Shown: positions 20,274 to 28,623 of the stretch, one piece after another | Layout of the letters: each line of letters starts with the position of its first letter | Numbering within the stretch: position 1 is the first letter of the stretch | NCBI RefSeq assembly: GCF_900116015.1 | Contig: NZ_FOYH01000005.1 | Span: 186,001-250,000 of the forward strand | Direction of reading: 5' to 3' | DNA length: 64,000 bases | Origin: Enterobacter sp. kpr-6 | GTDB taxonomy: Bacteria; Pseudomonadota; Gammaproteobacteria; Enterobacterales; Enterobacteriaceae | The notes under the pieces: generated by a model | What the model was told of the DNA's origin: nothing | The model's database searches: none | What the model saw: the letters and a program-made list of their open reading frames with translations, nothing else | Made by a program: the position numbers and the translations under genes

Positions 20274-21748
20274 AAAAAGCGGTCATTATTGGCGCAGGAT
20301 TTGGCGGACTGGCACTGGCGATCCGCCTGCAGGCAGCGGGCATTCCCACCGTGGTGCTTGAGCAGCGCGATAAGCCCGGTGGACGGGCGTATGTGTATCA
20401 GGATCAGGGCTTCACCTTTGACGCCGGGCCGACGGTGATCACCGATCCCAGCGCTCTTGAAGAACTCTTTACCCTGGCGGGAAAACGTCTGGCGGATTAT
20501 GTCACGCTGCTGCCGGTGAAGCCGTTTTACCGCCTGTGCTGGGAGAGCGGCAAAACGCTGGATTACGATAACGATTCGGCGGGGCTGGAGGCGCAGATCG
20601 CCCGCTTTAATCCGCGCGATGTGGAAGGCTACCGCAAGTTTCTCGCCTATTCGCAGGCGGTGTTCCAGGAAGGCTATCTGCGTCTGGGGACGGTGCCATT
20701 TTTGTCGTTCCGCGACATGCTGAGTGTCGGGCCGCAGCTACTGAAATTGCAGGCGTGGCAGAGCGTATACCAGGCGGTGTCGCGCTTTATTGAGGATGAG
20801 CATCTGCGGCAGGCGTTTTCTTTTCACTCGCTGCTGGTGGGCGGTAATCCTTTTGCCACATCTTCTATATATACCTTGATCCATGCGCTTGAGCGGGAGT
20901 GGGGCGTCTGGTTTCCCAAAGGCGGCACCGGCGCGCTGGTTGACGGCATGGTGCGGCTGTTCCGCGATCTCGGCGGCGAACTGGAGCTTAACGCTAAGGT
21001 AACGCAGATCGAGGTGCAGGATAACCGCGCCCGTCAGGTGACGCTGGCAGATGGCCGTACCTTTGCCGCCAGTGCGGTGGCTTCTAATGGCGATGTAGTT
21101 AACACCTATAAAAAGCTGCTCGGAAAGTCGGCCATCGGGCAGAAGCGGGCCACAACGCTTACGCGCAAAAAAATGAGCAACTCGTTATTTGTGCTCTATT
21201 TTGGCCTTAACCAGCCGCACCCGCAGCTTGCGCATCACACCATCTGTTTTGGCCCGCGCTATGAGGCGCTGATCCATGACATTTTTAACGGCGCGACGCT
21301 GGCTGACGATTTTTCGCTTTACCTGCACTCGCCCTGCGTGACCGATCCGACGCTCGCGCCGCCGGGCTGCGGCAGTTTTTACGTGCTCGCCCCGGTGCCG
21401 CATCTGGGTAATGCGCCGCTGGACTGGTCAGTGGAAGGCCCCCGCCTGCGGGAGCGGATTTTTGATTATCTGGAAGCGCGCTATATGCCGGGCCTGCGCG
21501 AGCAACTGGTGACGCACCGGATGTTTACCCCGGCGGATTTCCGCGACACCCTGGATGCGCATCTCGGATCGGCGTTTTCGCTGGAACCGCTGCTCACCCA
21601 GAGCGCCTGGTTCCGGCCGCACAACCGCGACAGCGACATCACCAATCTTTACCTGGTGGGCGCGGGGACGCACCCCGGCGCAGGCGTCCCCGGCGTCGTC
21701 GGCTCGGCAAAGGCCACCGCCCGTTTAATGCTGGAGGATTTACAATGA
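20270..21748 (+). CDS. crtI: Phytoene desaturase CrtI
   Basis: FAD-dependent desaturase taking phytoene through four steps to lycopene. It has 492 residues, the Pantoea enzyme length. N-terminal FAD motif IIGAGFGGLALA, then KPGGRAY and FDAGPTVITDP; C-terminal FAD-contact motif LYLVGAGTHPGAG and VPGVVGSAKA. The start is ATG 20270, which overlaps the crtY stop (ATGA); longer in-frame extension to 20177 would run inside crtY. Its stop overlaps crtB by 4 nt. Confidence 0.97.
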   Translation: MKKAVIIGAGFGGLALAIRLQAAGIPTVVLEQRDKPGGRAYVYQDQGFTFDAGPTVITDPSALEELFTLAGKRLADYVTLLPVKPFYRLCWESGKTLDYDNDSAGLEAQIARFNPRDVEGYRKFLAYSQAVFQEGYLRLGTVPFLSFRDMLSVGPQLLKLQAWQSVYQAVSRFIEDEHLRQAFSFHSLLVGGNPFATSSIYTLIHALEREWGVWFPKGGTGALVDGMVRLFRDLGGELELNAKVTQIEVQDNRARQVTLADGRTFAASAVASNGDVVNTYKKLLGKSAIGQKRATTLTRKKMSNSLFVLYFGLNQPHPQLAHHTICFGPRYEALIHDIFNGATLADDFSLYLHSPCVTDPTLAPPGCGSFYVLAPVPHLGNAPLDWSVEGPRLRERIFDYLEARYMPGLREQLVTHRMFTPADFRDTLDAHLGSAFSLEPLLTQSAWFRPHNRDSDITNLYLVGAGTHPGAGVPGVVGSAKATARLMLEDLQ

Positions 21749-22674
21749 GCACGCAGACGTTACTCGACCACGCGACGCACACCATGGCGGCAGGCTCCAA
21801 CAGCTTTGCCGCCGCCGCGAAGCTCTTTGATCCGCAAACGCGCCGCAGCGTGCTGATGCTCTATACCTGGTGCCGCCATTGTGATGACGTGATTGACGAT
21901 CAAACCCTGGGGATGCAGGGATCAGAACTCGACGAAGAGCAGGCGCAAAAGCGGCTGGCACTGCTGCGCATCGCCACGCTTCAGGCTTACGAAGGGCTGA
22001 AGATGGAGGAACCGGCGTTCGCGGCGTTTCAGGAAGTGGCGCTGATGCACGATATTCCCTCCCGGCTGGCGTTCGATCATCTCGACGGCTTTGCCATGGA
22101 TGTGGCGGGCGCGCGTTACGACACGCTCAATGACACGCTGCGCTACTGCTATCACGTGGCGGGCGTGGTGGGGCTGATGATGGCGAAGGTTATGGGTGTG
22201 CACGATGAACGGGTGCTCGATCGCGCCTGCGATTTGGGGCTGGCGTTTCAGTTGACCAATATCGCCCGCGACATTATCGACGATGCCGCCGTGGGCCGCT
22301 GCTATCTCCCGGCACAATGGCTGCACGAGGCGGGGCTGACGCCGGACAATTACGCCCTGCGCGAGAACCGGCTGGCGCTGGCGCACGTTGCCGCGCGGCT
22401 CATCGACGCTGCCGAACCCTATTACGCGTCGGCGCTGGCGGGCGTTGGCGCACTGCCGCCGCGTTGTGCGCTGGCAATCACTACCGCGCGCAGCGTGTAC
22501 CGGGAAATCGGCGTGAAAGTGAAAGCGGCGGGGGCGCGGGCCTGGGAGACACGGGCGCGCACCAGTAAAAGCGAGAAAATCGCCCTGCTGATGGCCGCGC
22601 CCGGCCAGGTGGCTATGGCGAAGATGAAGGCGGTGGTGCCTCGCGCTGCGGATCTGTGGCAGCGTCCTGTTTAG
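21745..22674 (+). CDS. crtB: Phytoene synthase CrtB
   Basis: Condenses two GGPP to phytoene, the committed carotenoid step. It has 309 residues. Two Asp-rich motifs are visible, DDVIDD near residue 50 and RDIIDDA near residue 175, with FQLTNIARD and GRCYLP as squalene/phytoene synthase signatures. ATGA overlap with crtI. The last 62 nt overlap the 3' end of crtZ on the other strand. Confidence 0.97.
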   Translation: MSTQTLLDHATHTMAAGSNSFAAAAKLFDPQTRRSVLMLYTWCRHCDDVIDDQTLGMQGSELDEEQAQKRLALLRIATLQAYEGLKMEEPAFAAFQEVALMHDIPSRLAFDHLDGFAMDVAGARYDTLNDTLRYCYHVAGVVGLMMAKVMGVHDERVLDRACDLGLAFQLTNIARDIIDDAAVGRCYLPAQWLHEAGLTPDNYALRENRLALAHVAARLIDAAEPYYASALAGVGALPPRCALAITTARSVYREIGVKVKAAGARAWETRARTSKSEKIALLMAAPGQVAMAKMKAVVPRAADLWQRPV

Positions 22675-23140
22675 GGCGGCGGGCATGTCGCCTGCGCAAT
22701 TCGGCCTGAAGATCGGACGGCTTGCTGGCATATAAAAAGCCGAAGGAGACGCAGTCTTTGCGCCCGCGTACCGCATGATGCAGCCGGTGCGCCTGATACA
22801 ACCGCTTTAAATACCCTTTGCGCGGCACCCAGTGAAACGGCCAGCGCTGATGCACCAGCCCGTCATGTACAAGAAAATAGAGCGCCCCGTATGCGGTCAT
22901 CCCGGCACCAATCCACTGTAACGGCCAGACGCCCATGGTGCCGACGGCAATCAGCGCAATCGCTACCAGCGCAAAAATCACCGCAAACAGATCGTTAAGT
23001 TCGAACCAGCCCGTGCGCGGCGTATGGTGCGATTCGTGCCAGCGCCAGGCGAAGCCATGCATGATGTAGCGGTGCGTAAAGGCGGCGATGCCTTCCATTG
23101 CGATGATACTTATCACCACGATTAAAGCGTTAATCCACAT
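22613..23140 (-). CDS. crtZ: Beta-carotene hydroxylase CrtZ
   Basis: Non-haem di-iron membrane hydroxylase converting beta-carotene to zeaxanthin. It has 175 residues with membrane segments near the N terminus and middle (WINALIVVISIIAMEGIAAF; LFAVIFALVAIALIAVG). The His clusters of the fatty-acid-hydroxylase superfamily are present: HRYIMH, HESHH, HDGLVHQRWPFH, HRLHHAV. The ATG at 23140 gives the family N terminus, with AAGGAGA about 11 nt upstream; the frame stays open further upstream but that part is not conserved. Transcribed toward crtB, as in Pantoea and Cronobacter clusters, so it has its own promoter. Confidence 0.95.
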   Translation of the reverse strand: MWINALIVVISIIAMEGIAAFTHRYIMHGFAWRWHESHHTPRTGWFELNDLFAVIFALVAIALIAVGTMGVWPLQWIGAGMTAYGALYFLVHDGLVHQRWPFHWVPRKGYLKRLYQAHRLHHAVRGRKDCVSFGFLYASKPSDLQAELRRRHARRPKQDAATDPQREAPPPSSSP

Positions 23141-23376
23141 AGCGGGAGGGTTCTCCTTTGAGCAGCCAGGATTAAGCATAGTCGCTGGTTGCGGCGGCGC
23201 GCGGGGCTTTACCTCCCTTTTATTAAGGCAGGGCGGGCTTATTGCATTTTCTGGCAATGCATTGCCGGATAAATTCGCAGCGCTTAAACGCAGACCTGAC
23301 GCCATTTAGAACAAAAAGTTATAACTCATATCAATATTTCTATTTCAAAAATAATTGCGGCTGATTATTATCTTCC

Positions 23377-23392
23377 AGACATCCATACTGCT
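23377..23392 (+). promoter_or_regulatory. Weak MetJ-box-like tandem upstream of metN-like gene
   Basis: Two adjacent octamers, AGACATCC and ATACTGCT, match the MetJ box AGACGTCT at 6/8 and 5/8 positions, 28 nt before the transporter operon. This is below what I would accept without a scored search. Confidence 0.2.
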
Positions 23393-23419
23393 AAACCGCC
23401 AAACGGACAAAACAACAAT

Positions 23420-24442
23420 ATGATCGTCCTGAGTAATATTTCTAAGATTTTCGACCATGGAAAGGTGCCGATCACCGCCGTGGACAGCGTTAACTTGACG
23501 ATTGAGCAGGGGCAAATTTACGGCATTATCGGTTACAGCGGCGCGGGTAAAAGCACGCTGATCCGGTTGCTGAACGGGCTGGAAAAACCGACCTCCGGTA
23601 GCGTGACGATTAACGGCCATGATATTTCTGCCGCCCGTGGCGAAGCGCTGCGCCAGGCCCGCCTGAAAATCAGCATGGTGTTCCAGCACTTTAACTTGCT
23701 GTGGTCGCGCACGGTGGCAGAAAACATCGCGTTTTCCATGCAGATCGCGGGCGCGTCGAAAGCGGCGATCAACGCCCGCGTCAGCGAACTGGTCGAGCTG
23801 GTGGGGCTGACCGGCCGCGAAAATGCGTACCCGTCGCAGCTAAGCGGCGGGCAAAAACAGCGTGTCGGCATCGCCCGCGCGCTGGCGAACAATCCTGACG
23901 TACTGTTATGCGATGAGGCGACGTCAGCGCTCGATCCACAAACCACCGATCAGATCCTCGATCTGCTGCTGGATATTAACCGCCGTTTCAAACTGACGAT
24001 TGTGCTTATCACCCATGAGATGCATGTGGTGCGCAAGATTTGCGACCGCGTGGCGGTGATGGAGAACGGCAAAGTGGTGGAAGAGGGCGATGTGATTAAC
24101 GTCTTCACCCATCCGCAGCAGCCGATCACCCGCCAGTTTGTGCGCCAGGTGAGCCAGTATGCGGAAGAAGAAGCCTTTAACCCGGAACTGGCGAACGAGC
24201 AGCACGGCAGCGTGATCAAGTTGACCTTTACCGGACACAGCACGCACCAGCCGGTTGTCGGCGAACTGACCCTGCGCTATGGCCTGCCGTTTAACATTCT
24301 GCACGGCAAAATGACGCAAACCGCGCACGGCGTGTTCGGGCAACTGTGGGTGCAGGTGGTGGCAAATGATGAACAACTGAACAATATCCTCGCAGATTTG
24401 CGCACAAGCGATATTGAAGGCGAGGTGATTAAACATGGCTGA
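23420..24442 (+). CDS. MetN-like ABC transporter ATPase with NIL domain
   Basis: ATP-binding subunit of a methionine-uptake-family (MetNIQ) importer; 340 residues. Walker A GYSGAGKST (about 38-46), signature LSGGQKQR, Walker B VLLCDEAT, switch His in LITHEMH. The C-terminal roughly 90 residues form the NIL (ACT-like) domain that binds methionine and causes trans-inhibition in E. coli MetN. It overlaps the permease gene by 8 nt. The genuine metNIQ of enterics lies elsewhere (near gmhB), so this is probably a paralogue; the substrate could be methionine, a derivative, or another amino acid. Confidence 0.92.
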   Translation: MIVLSNISKIFDHGKVPITAVDSVNLTIEQGQIYGIIGYSGAGKSTLIRLLNGLEKPTSGSVTINGHDISAARGEALRQARLKISMVFQHFNLLWSRTVAENIAFSMQIAGASKAAINARVSELVELVGLTGRENAYPSQLSGGQKQRVGIARALANNPDVLLCDEATSALDPQTTDQILDLLLDINRRFKLTIVLITHEMHVVRKICDRVAVMENGKVVEEGDVINVFTHPQQPITRQFVRQVSQYAEEEAFNPELANEQHGSVIKLTFTGHSTHQPVVGELTLRYGLPFNILHGKMTQTAHGVFGQLWVQVVANDEQLNNILADLRTSDIEGEVIKHG

Positions 24443-25103
24443 GAACTTACTGCCGCATCTGAAGTGGGATCAACTGTGGGCCGCCACGCTTGAAACCTTA
24501 TATATGACCGCGCTCTCCGGCGTGGCGACCTTCGCACTCGGCATCGTGCTGGGGCTGGCGCTGTTTCTGACCGCCAAAGGCGGACTGTTCCAGAACAAGC
24601 CGGTTTACAGCGTGATTTCGCTGATCGTGAACGTGTTCCGCTCGATCCCGTTCATTATCTTGATTGTGCTGCTAATCCCTTTCACCAAGACGCTGATCGG
24701 CACCATTCTCGGCGCAAACGCCGCGCTGCCGGCGCTGATTGTCGGGGCCGCGCCGTTTTATGCGCGTCTGGTGGAAATCGCCCTGCGTGAAGTGGACAAA
24801 GGGGTGATTGAAGCGACGCGTTCCATGGGCGCACGTCTCAGTACCCTTGTTTTCCGGGTGTTAATCCCTGAATCCTCGCCTGCGCTGGTGTCCGGTATTA
24901 CCGTGACGCTGATTGCGCTGGTGAGCTACAGCGCCATGGCCGGGGTGATCGGCGCAGGCGGTTTAGGAAATCTTGCTTATCTGGAAGGATTCCAGCGTAA
25001 CCACAACGACGTCACGCTGGTGGCGACGGTGACTATCTTAATCATCGTCTTCATCATTCAGTTCTGCGGCGACGTGGTGACTTCTCTGTTAGACAAACGC
25101 TAA
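24435..25103 (+). CDS. MetI-like ABC transporter permease
   Basis: Inner-membrane permease of 222 residues with about five membrane helices (for example SGVATFALGIVLGLALF; LVATVTILIIVFIIQF). The cytoplasmic coupling-helix (EAA-type) motif is seen as EATRSMGARLSTLVFRVLIP. Overlaps the ATPase gene by 8 nt and lies 27 nt before the binding-protein gene: one operon. Substrate as discussed for the ATPase, not certain. Confidence 0.93.
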   Translation: MAENLLPHLKWDQLWAATLETLYMTALSGVATFALGIVLGLALFLTAKGGLFQNKPVYSVISLIVNVFRSIPFIILIVLLIPFTKTLIGTILGANAALPALIVGAAPFYARLVEIALREVDKGVIEATRSMGARLSTLVFRVLIPESSPALVSGITVTLIALVSYSAMAGVIGAGGLGNLAYLEGFQRNHNDVTLVATVTILIIVFIIQFCGDVVTSLLDKR

Positions 25104-25130
25104 ACATAACAATTATTGGAAACCAACATC

Positions 25131-25943
25131 ATGAACAAAACACTGACACTGATCGCCGCCGCAACCTTAAGCGCCCTGAGCTTTGCTTCCTGGGCGGATA
25201 CTCTGACCGTTGGCGCGTCTAACGTGCCGCACGCCGAAATTCTGGAGCAGGCGAAGCCGATTCTGGCAAAAGAGGGTATCGATCTGGAAATCCGTCCGTT
25301 CCAGGATTACATCCTGCCGAACACGGCGCTGGCCAGCCGCGACATCGACGCTAACTACTTCCAGCACATTCCTTACCTGAACAGCGTGCTGAAAGATCAT
25401 GAAGGCGACAAAACGTATGATTTCGTCAATGCGGGCGCGATCCACATTGAGCCGATTGGCATTTACTCCAAAAAATACAAATCGCTGAAAGATCTGCCGG
25501 AAGGCGGGAAAATCATCATGCGTGACGCAGTGGCAGAAGAAGGCCGTATCCTCTCTATCTTTGAAAAAGAGGGCGTGATCAAGCTGAAGCCGGGCGTGAG
25601 CAAAGTGAATGCGCGCATCAGCGACATCGTGGAAAACCCGAAAAAACTGCAGTTCCTGCCGAACGTGGAAGGTTCTCTGCTGCCGCAGATGTATAACAAC
25701 GACGAAGGCGATGCGGTGGTGATCAACGCCAACTACGCTATCGACGCGGGCCTGGACCCGGTGAAAGATCCGGTGGCGGTAGAAAGCGGTGAAAACAACC
25801 CGTATGCCAACATTATTACCGTGCATCGCGGCGACGAGAAGAAAAAAGATATCGTGGCGCTGGTGAACGTGCTGCACTCCAAAGAAATCCAGGACTGGAT
25901 CCGCACCAAATACAAAGGCGCGGTGATCCCGGTTAACAACTAA
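25131..25943 (+). CDS. NlpA/MetQ-family substrate-binding protein, non-lipidated
   Basis: Periplasmic binding component of the neighbouring MetNI-like importer; 270 residues from ATG 25131 (an in-frame TTG at 25116 lacks support). The mature part is classic NlpA family: VGASNVPHAEILEQ, PFQDYILPN, DANYFQHIPYL, AIHIEPIGIYS, VVINANYA. E. coli MetQ has a lipobox Cys at the end of its signal; here the signal ends ASWA-DTLTV with no Cys, so it should be cleaved by signal peptidase I and float free in the periplasm. Followed by a terminator. Confidence 0.92.
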   Translation: MNKTLTLIAAATLSALSFASWADTLTVGASNVPHAEILEQAKPILAKEGIDLEIRPFQDYILPNTALASRDIDANYFQHIPYLNSVLKDHEGDKTYDFVNAGAIHIEPIGIYSKKYKSLKDLPEGGKIIMRDAVAEEGRILSIFEKEGVIKLKPGVSKVNARISDIVENPKKLQFLPNVEGSLLPQMYNNDEGDAVVINANYAIDAGLDPVKDPVAVESGENNPYANIITVHRGDEKKKDIVALVNVLHSKEIQDWIRTKYKGAVIPVNN

Positions 25944-25953
25944 TTTTGCCTCG

Positions 25954-25982
25954 AACGCGGTAGCGCCCGCTGCCGCGTTTTT
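25954..25982 (+). terminator. Intrinsic terminator of metNIQ-like operon
   Basis: A 12-bp stem AACGCGGTAGCG/CGCTGCCGCGTT (one G-T pair) with a 2-nt gap and a run of five T. Confidence 0.9.
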
Positions 25983-26099
25983 CCCTCGTGATGTCGTATG
26001 AAAATCCTCTGTGATAACTCTCACCAATTTTAAACAATTCAGAAAATAAGTTTTAACAATACTCTACTATTGCCGGGTCGATTTGAGCCGGGGTATGAG

Positions 26100-27281
26100 A
26101 TGAAAGATGTCGTGATTGTCGGGGCGGTGCGAACGCCTATCGGCTGTTTTCAGGGCGCGTTGTCCCGCCATTCTGCGGTTGATCTCGGCAGTCTGGTGGT
26201 CAAAGCGCTGATTGAACGCAGCGGCGTACTGCCTTCGCATATTGATGAAGTGATTTTAGGCCAGGTGCTGACCGCCGGAGCCGGGCAAAACCCTGCCCGT
26301 CAGACGGCGATCAAAGGCGGCCTGCCGAATACGGTGTCAGCGATCACCATCAACGACGTCTGCGGTTCGGGGCTGAAGGCGCTGCATCTGGCGACGCAGG
26401 CGATCCAGTGCGGCGAGGCCGATATTGTGATTGCCGGTGGTCAGGAGAATATGAGCCGTGCGCCGCATGTGCTGACCGACAGCCGTACCGGTGCGCAGCT
26501 CGGCAACAGCCAGCTGGTGGACAGTCTGGTGCATGACGGGCTGTGGGACGCGTTTAACGATTACCATATGGGCGTGACGGCGGAGAATCTGGCGCGGGAG
26601 TACGGCATCAGCCGCGAGCGTCAGGATGCGTATGCTTTAAGCTCGCAGCATAAAGCGCGCGCGGCGATTGATGCCGGGCGTTTTCGCGATGAAATCGTGC
26701 CGGTGAAGGTCAGTCGTCAGGACGGGCAGTGGCAGTGGGTGGAATCTGATGAACAGCCGCGCACCGATGCCAGCGCCGAAGGACTGGCCGGACTCAGCCC
26801 GGCCTTTGAAATGAGCGGATCGGTGACGGCGGGCAACGCCTCATCCATTAATGATGGCGCGGCGGCGGTGCTGATGATGAGCGAAAGCAAGGCGCTGGAG
26901 ATGGATCTGCCGATCATGGCGCGCATCCGGGCGTTTGCCAGCGTCGGCGTGGACCCGGCGCTGATGGGGATCGCGCCGGTGTACGCCACCCGCCGCTGTC
27001 TTGAACGTGCCGGGTGGCAGTTGCAGGATGTCGATCTGATCGAAGCCAACGAAGCCTACGCGGCGCAGGCGCTGTCGGTGGGGCAGATTCTGGAGTGGGA
27101 TGAACGCCGGGTGAATGTCAACGGCGGGGCGATTGCGCTCGGGCATCCGATTGGCGCGTCCGGCTGCCGTATTCTGGTGTCGCTGGTGCATGAGATGGTC
27201 AAACGCCGGGCGCATAAGGGGCTGGCGACGCTGTGTATTGGCGGTGGTCAGGGCGTGGCGCTGGCGATTGAACGCGACTGA
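26100..27281 (+). CDS. yqeF: Acetyl-CoA acetyltransferase YqeF
   Basis: Thiolase II family enzyme, condensing or cleaving acetoacetyl-CoA; 393 residues and very close to E. coli YqeF throughout. Catalytic residues are in place: Cys88 (NDVCGSGLKA), His349 (LGHPIGASGCR) and Cys379 (LCIGGGQG). ATG 26100 gives the family N terminus MKDVVIVGAVRTPIG; GGGG lies upstream. A monocistronic gene in the E. coli position next to kduID. Physiological role in enterics is unclear. Confidence 0.95.
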   Translation: MKDVVIVGAVRTPIGCFQGALSRHSAVDLGSLVVKALIERSGVLPSHIDEVILGQVLTAGAGQNPARQTAIKGGLPNTVSAITINDVCGSGLKALHLATQAIQCGEADIVIAGGQENMSRAPHVLTDSRTGAQLGNSQLVDSLVHDGLWDAFNDYHMGVTAENLAREYGISRERQDAYALSSQHKARAAIDAGRFRDEIVPVKVSRQDGQWQWVESDEQPRTDASAEGLAGLSPAFEMSGSVTAGNASSINDGAAAVLMMSESKALEMDLPIMARIRAFASVGVDPALMGIAPVYATRRCLERAGWQLQDVDLIEANEAYAAQALSVGQILEWDERRVNVNGGAIALGHPIGASGCRILVSLVHEMVKRRAHKGLATLCIGGGQGVALAIERD

Positions 27282-27674
27282 CGGCGGTTCTTAGCCGGGT
27301 AGCGCTGCGCGACCCGGCCTGAGGATACGCACCGGACATAATATTATTTTACCCAGGCAAATTCTCATTAATGACCTACTCTTTAAATGGCAACTCCCGC
27401 TGCAAATAGCTGCGTAATGCACTTGCTAATAATATCCCTCTCTTAATATCACTCTGGTTATTATTTTCCCGCTAATTTTATTGATTTGCGTAAAGTCTCA
27501 TTTTATTCGTTTTAAATAAAATGAAATCAAAGCAAAGCGCCTTTTTCGTGTGATCTGTATCTTTATTTATGGGCTTAAATGCGCATTTTTATTGATGCGC
27601 ATCACGCTGTTTTTCACCCGATTTTTAAAAGCAGATAATTACGATCCGGATCACTAAAACAAAGAGACAATATA
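27282..27674. other. AT-rich regulatory gap upstream of kdgM
   Basis: About 390 nt without a gene. It contains a perfect 10-bp inverted repeat TCATTTTATT/AATAAAATGA with a 7-nt spacer at 27498-27524 and a CRP-like half-good site TGTGA-N6-TCTTT at 27549-27564 (7/10). The base composition is much more AT-rich than the genes. No ORF worth naming. Confidence 0.6.
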
Positions 27675-27693
27675 AATAAAATCTAGTTTCATA
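27675..27693 (+). promoter_or_regulatory. Candidate KdgR operator of kdgM
   Basis: AATAAAATCTAGTTTCATA matches 15 of 18 fixed positions of the KdgR pattern AATRAAAYRNYRTTTYATT, 37 nt before the kdgM start, a position suited to repression. Confidence 0.65.
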
Positions 27694-27730
27694 AAAACGG
27701 AACGATATTTTATTATTTTGAGGGTTTCTC

Positions 27731-28411
27731 ATGTTTAAAAAATCTCTGGTCCTTGCGTCTCTTATTAGTGCATCTTTCGCCGCTCAGGCGGTTACGGTTG
27801 ATCTGCGTCATGAATACAAAGACAGCGGTAGCAATGCAGATCGCGTTGCGGTTTCACACCGTTTTGATAACGGCCTCGGTTTCGGGGTAGAAGCAAAATG
27901 GAAAACGGGCGGCGATGATGAAAATCGTCCGTTTAACGAAATCGTCGGCAACGGTCACGAAGAATCTATCAACTGGCGCTGGAAAGCGACGGACAATATT
28001 GCGCTGACACCAGGCTTCAATATTGAAAGTAAAGACAATAGCTCCATCTACAAACCGTATCTGCACGCGCAATACAGCTTTGATAACGGCTTCTACATTG
28101 CAGCCCGTTACCGTTACGAATACACCCGTATCCCTAACGGCGCGGCAGTAGACGATAAAGTGAATAAAGTGGATACCTGGGTAGGTTGGGCGATGGGCGA
28201 CTGGCGCACTGAGCTGAACTATGTTTATGCGAAAAGCGCTGAAGACCAGATCCGCGAAGATAACAAAACCTACTCCAACGAATATAACGTTAAGCTGGCT
28301 TATAAGTGGGATAAAAACTGGTCCCCATACGGTGAAGTCGGTAACGTCGGTGTGAAAACCACCGATGAACGTCAGACCCGTTTCCGCGTAGGCGTGGCGT
28401 ACTCTTTCTAA
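27731..28411 (+). CDS. kdgM: Oligogalacturonate-specific porin KdgM
   Basis: Outer-membrane channel for pectin fragments. It has 226 residues: a signal peptide (MFKKSLVLASLISASFAAQA, cleaved before VTVDLRHEY), then alternating amphipathic strands expected for the 12-stranded KdgM barrel, ending in aromatic VGVAYSF as outer-membrane proteins do. AGGG ribosome site. First step of the oligogalacturonide route encoded next door. A KdgR-type operator precedes it and a terminator follows. Confidence 0.94.
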   Translation: MFKKSLVLASLISASFAAQAVTVDLRHEYKDSGSNADRVAVSHRFDNGLGFGVEAKWKTGGDDENRPFNEIVGNGHEESINWRWKATDNIALTPGFNIESKDNSSIYKPYLHAQYSFDNGFYIAARYRYEYTRIPNGAAVDDKVNKVDTWVGWAMGDWRTELNYVYAKSAEDQIREDNKTYSNEYNVKLAYKWDKNWSPYGEVGNVGVKTTDERQTRFRVGVAYSF

Positions 28412-28428
28412 TTTATCCTTACCCTCAT

Positions 28429-28462
28429 GAGAAACCCCGGAGTATTTGGCCGGGGTTTTCTC
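28429..28462 (+). terminator. Intrinsic terminator of kdgM
   Basis: Stem GAGAAACCCCGG/CCGGGGTTTTCTC with a 9-nt loop; the T-run is part of the descending arm. Confidence 0.8.
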
Positions 28463-28568
28463 GTGTCTGTTATTTAATATTAAAATAACCCGGTTATTCT
28501 GTTAATAAATTGTATTAGTTGGATGGGGTTATTCTTAAGGTGGAATAAGGTATCGGCAGATTGCGGAT

Positions 28569-28600
28569 AAAAAAAGGCCCCCACAGAGGAGGGCAAGGCC
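28569..28600 (-). terminator. Probable terminator of ogl (first copy)
   Basis: On the minus strand an imperfect GGCC...CCC/GGG..GGCC hairpin is followed by seven T, starting about 20 nt after the ogl stop. Confidence 0.65.
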
Positions 28601-28623
28601 AGTTACAGAAACACTAACTCAAA

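Noticed and set aside
23377..23392. MetJ operator as firm evidence of methionine regulation
   Set aside because: Only 6/8 and 5/8 matches; kept as a low-confidence site and not used to name the transporter.
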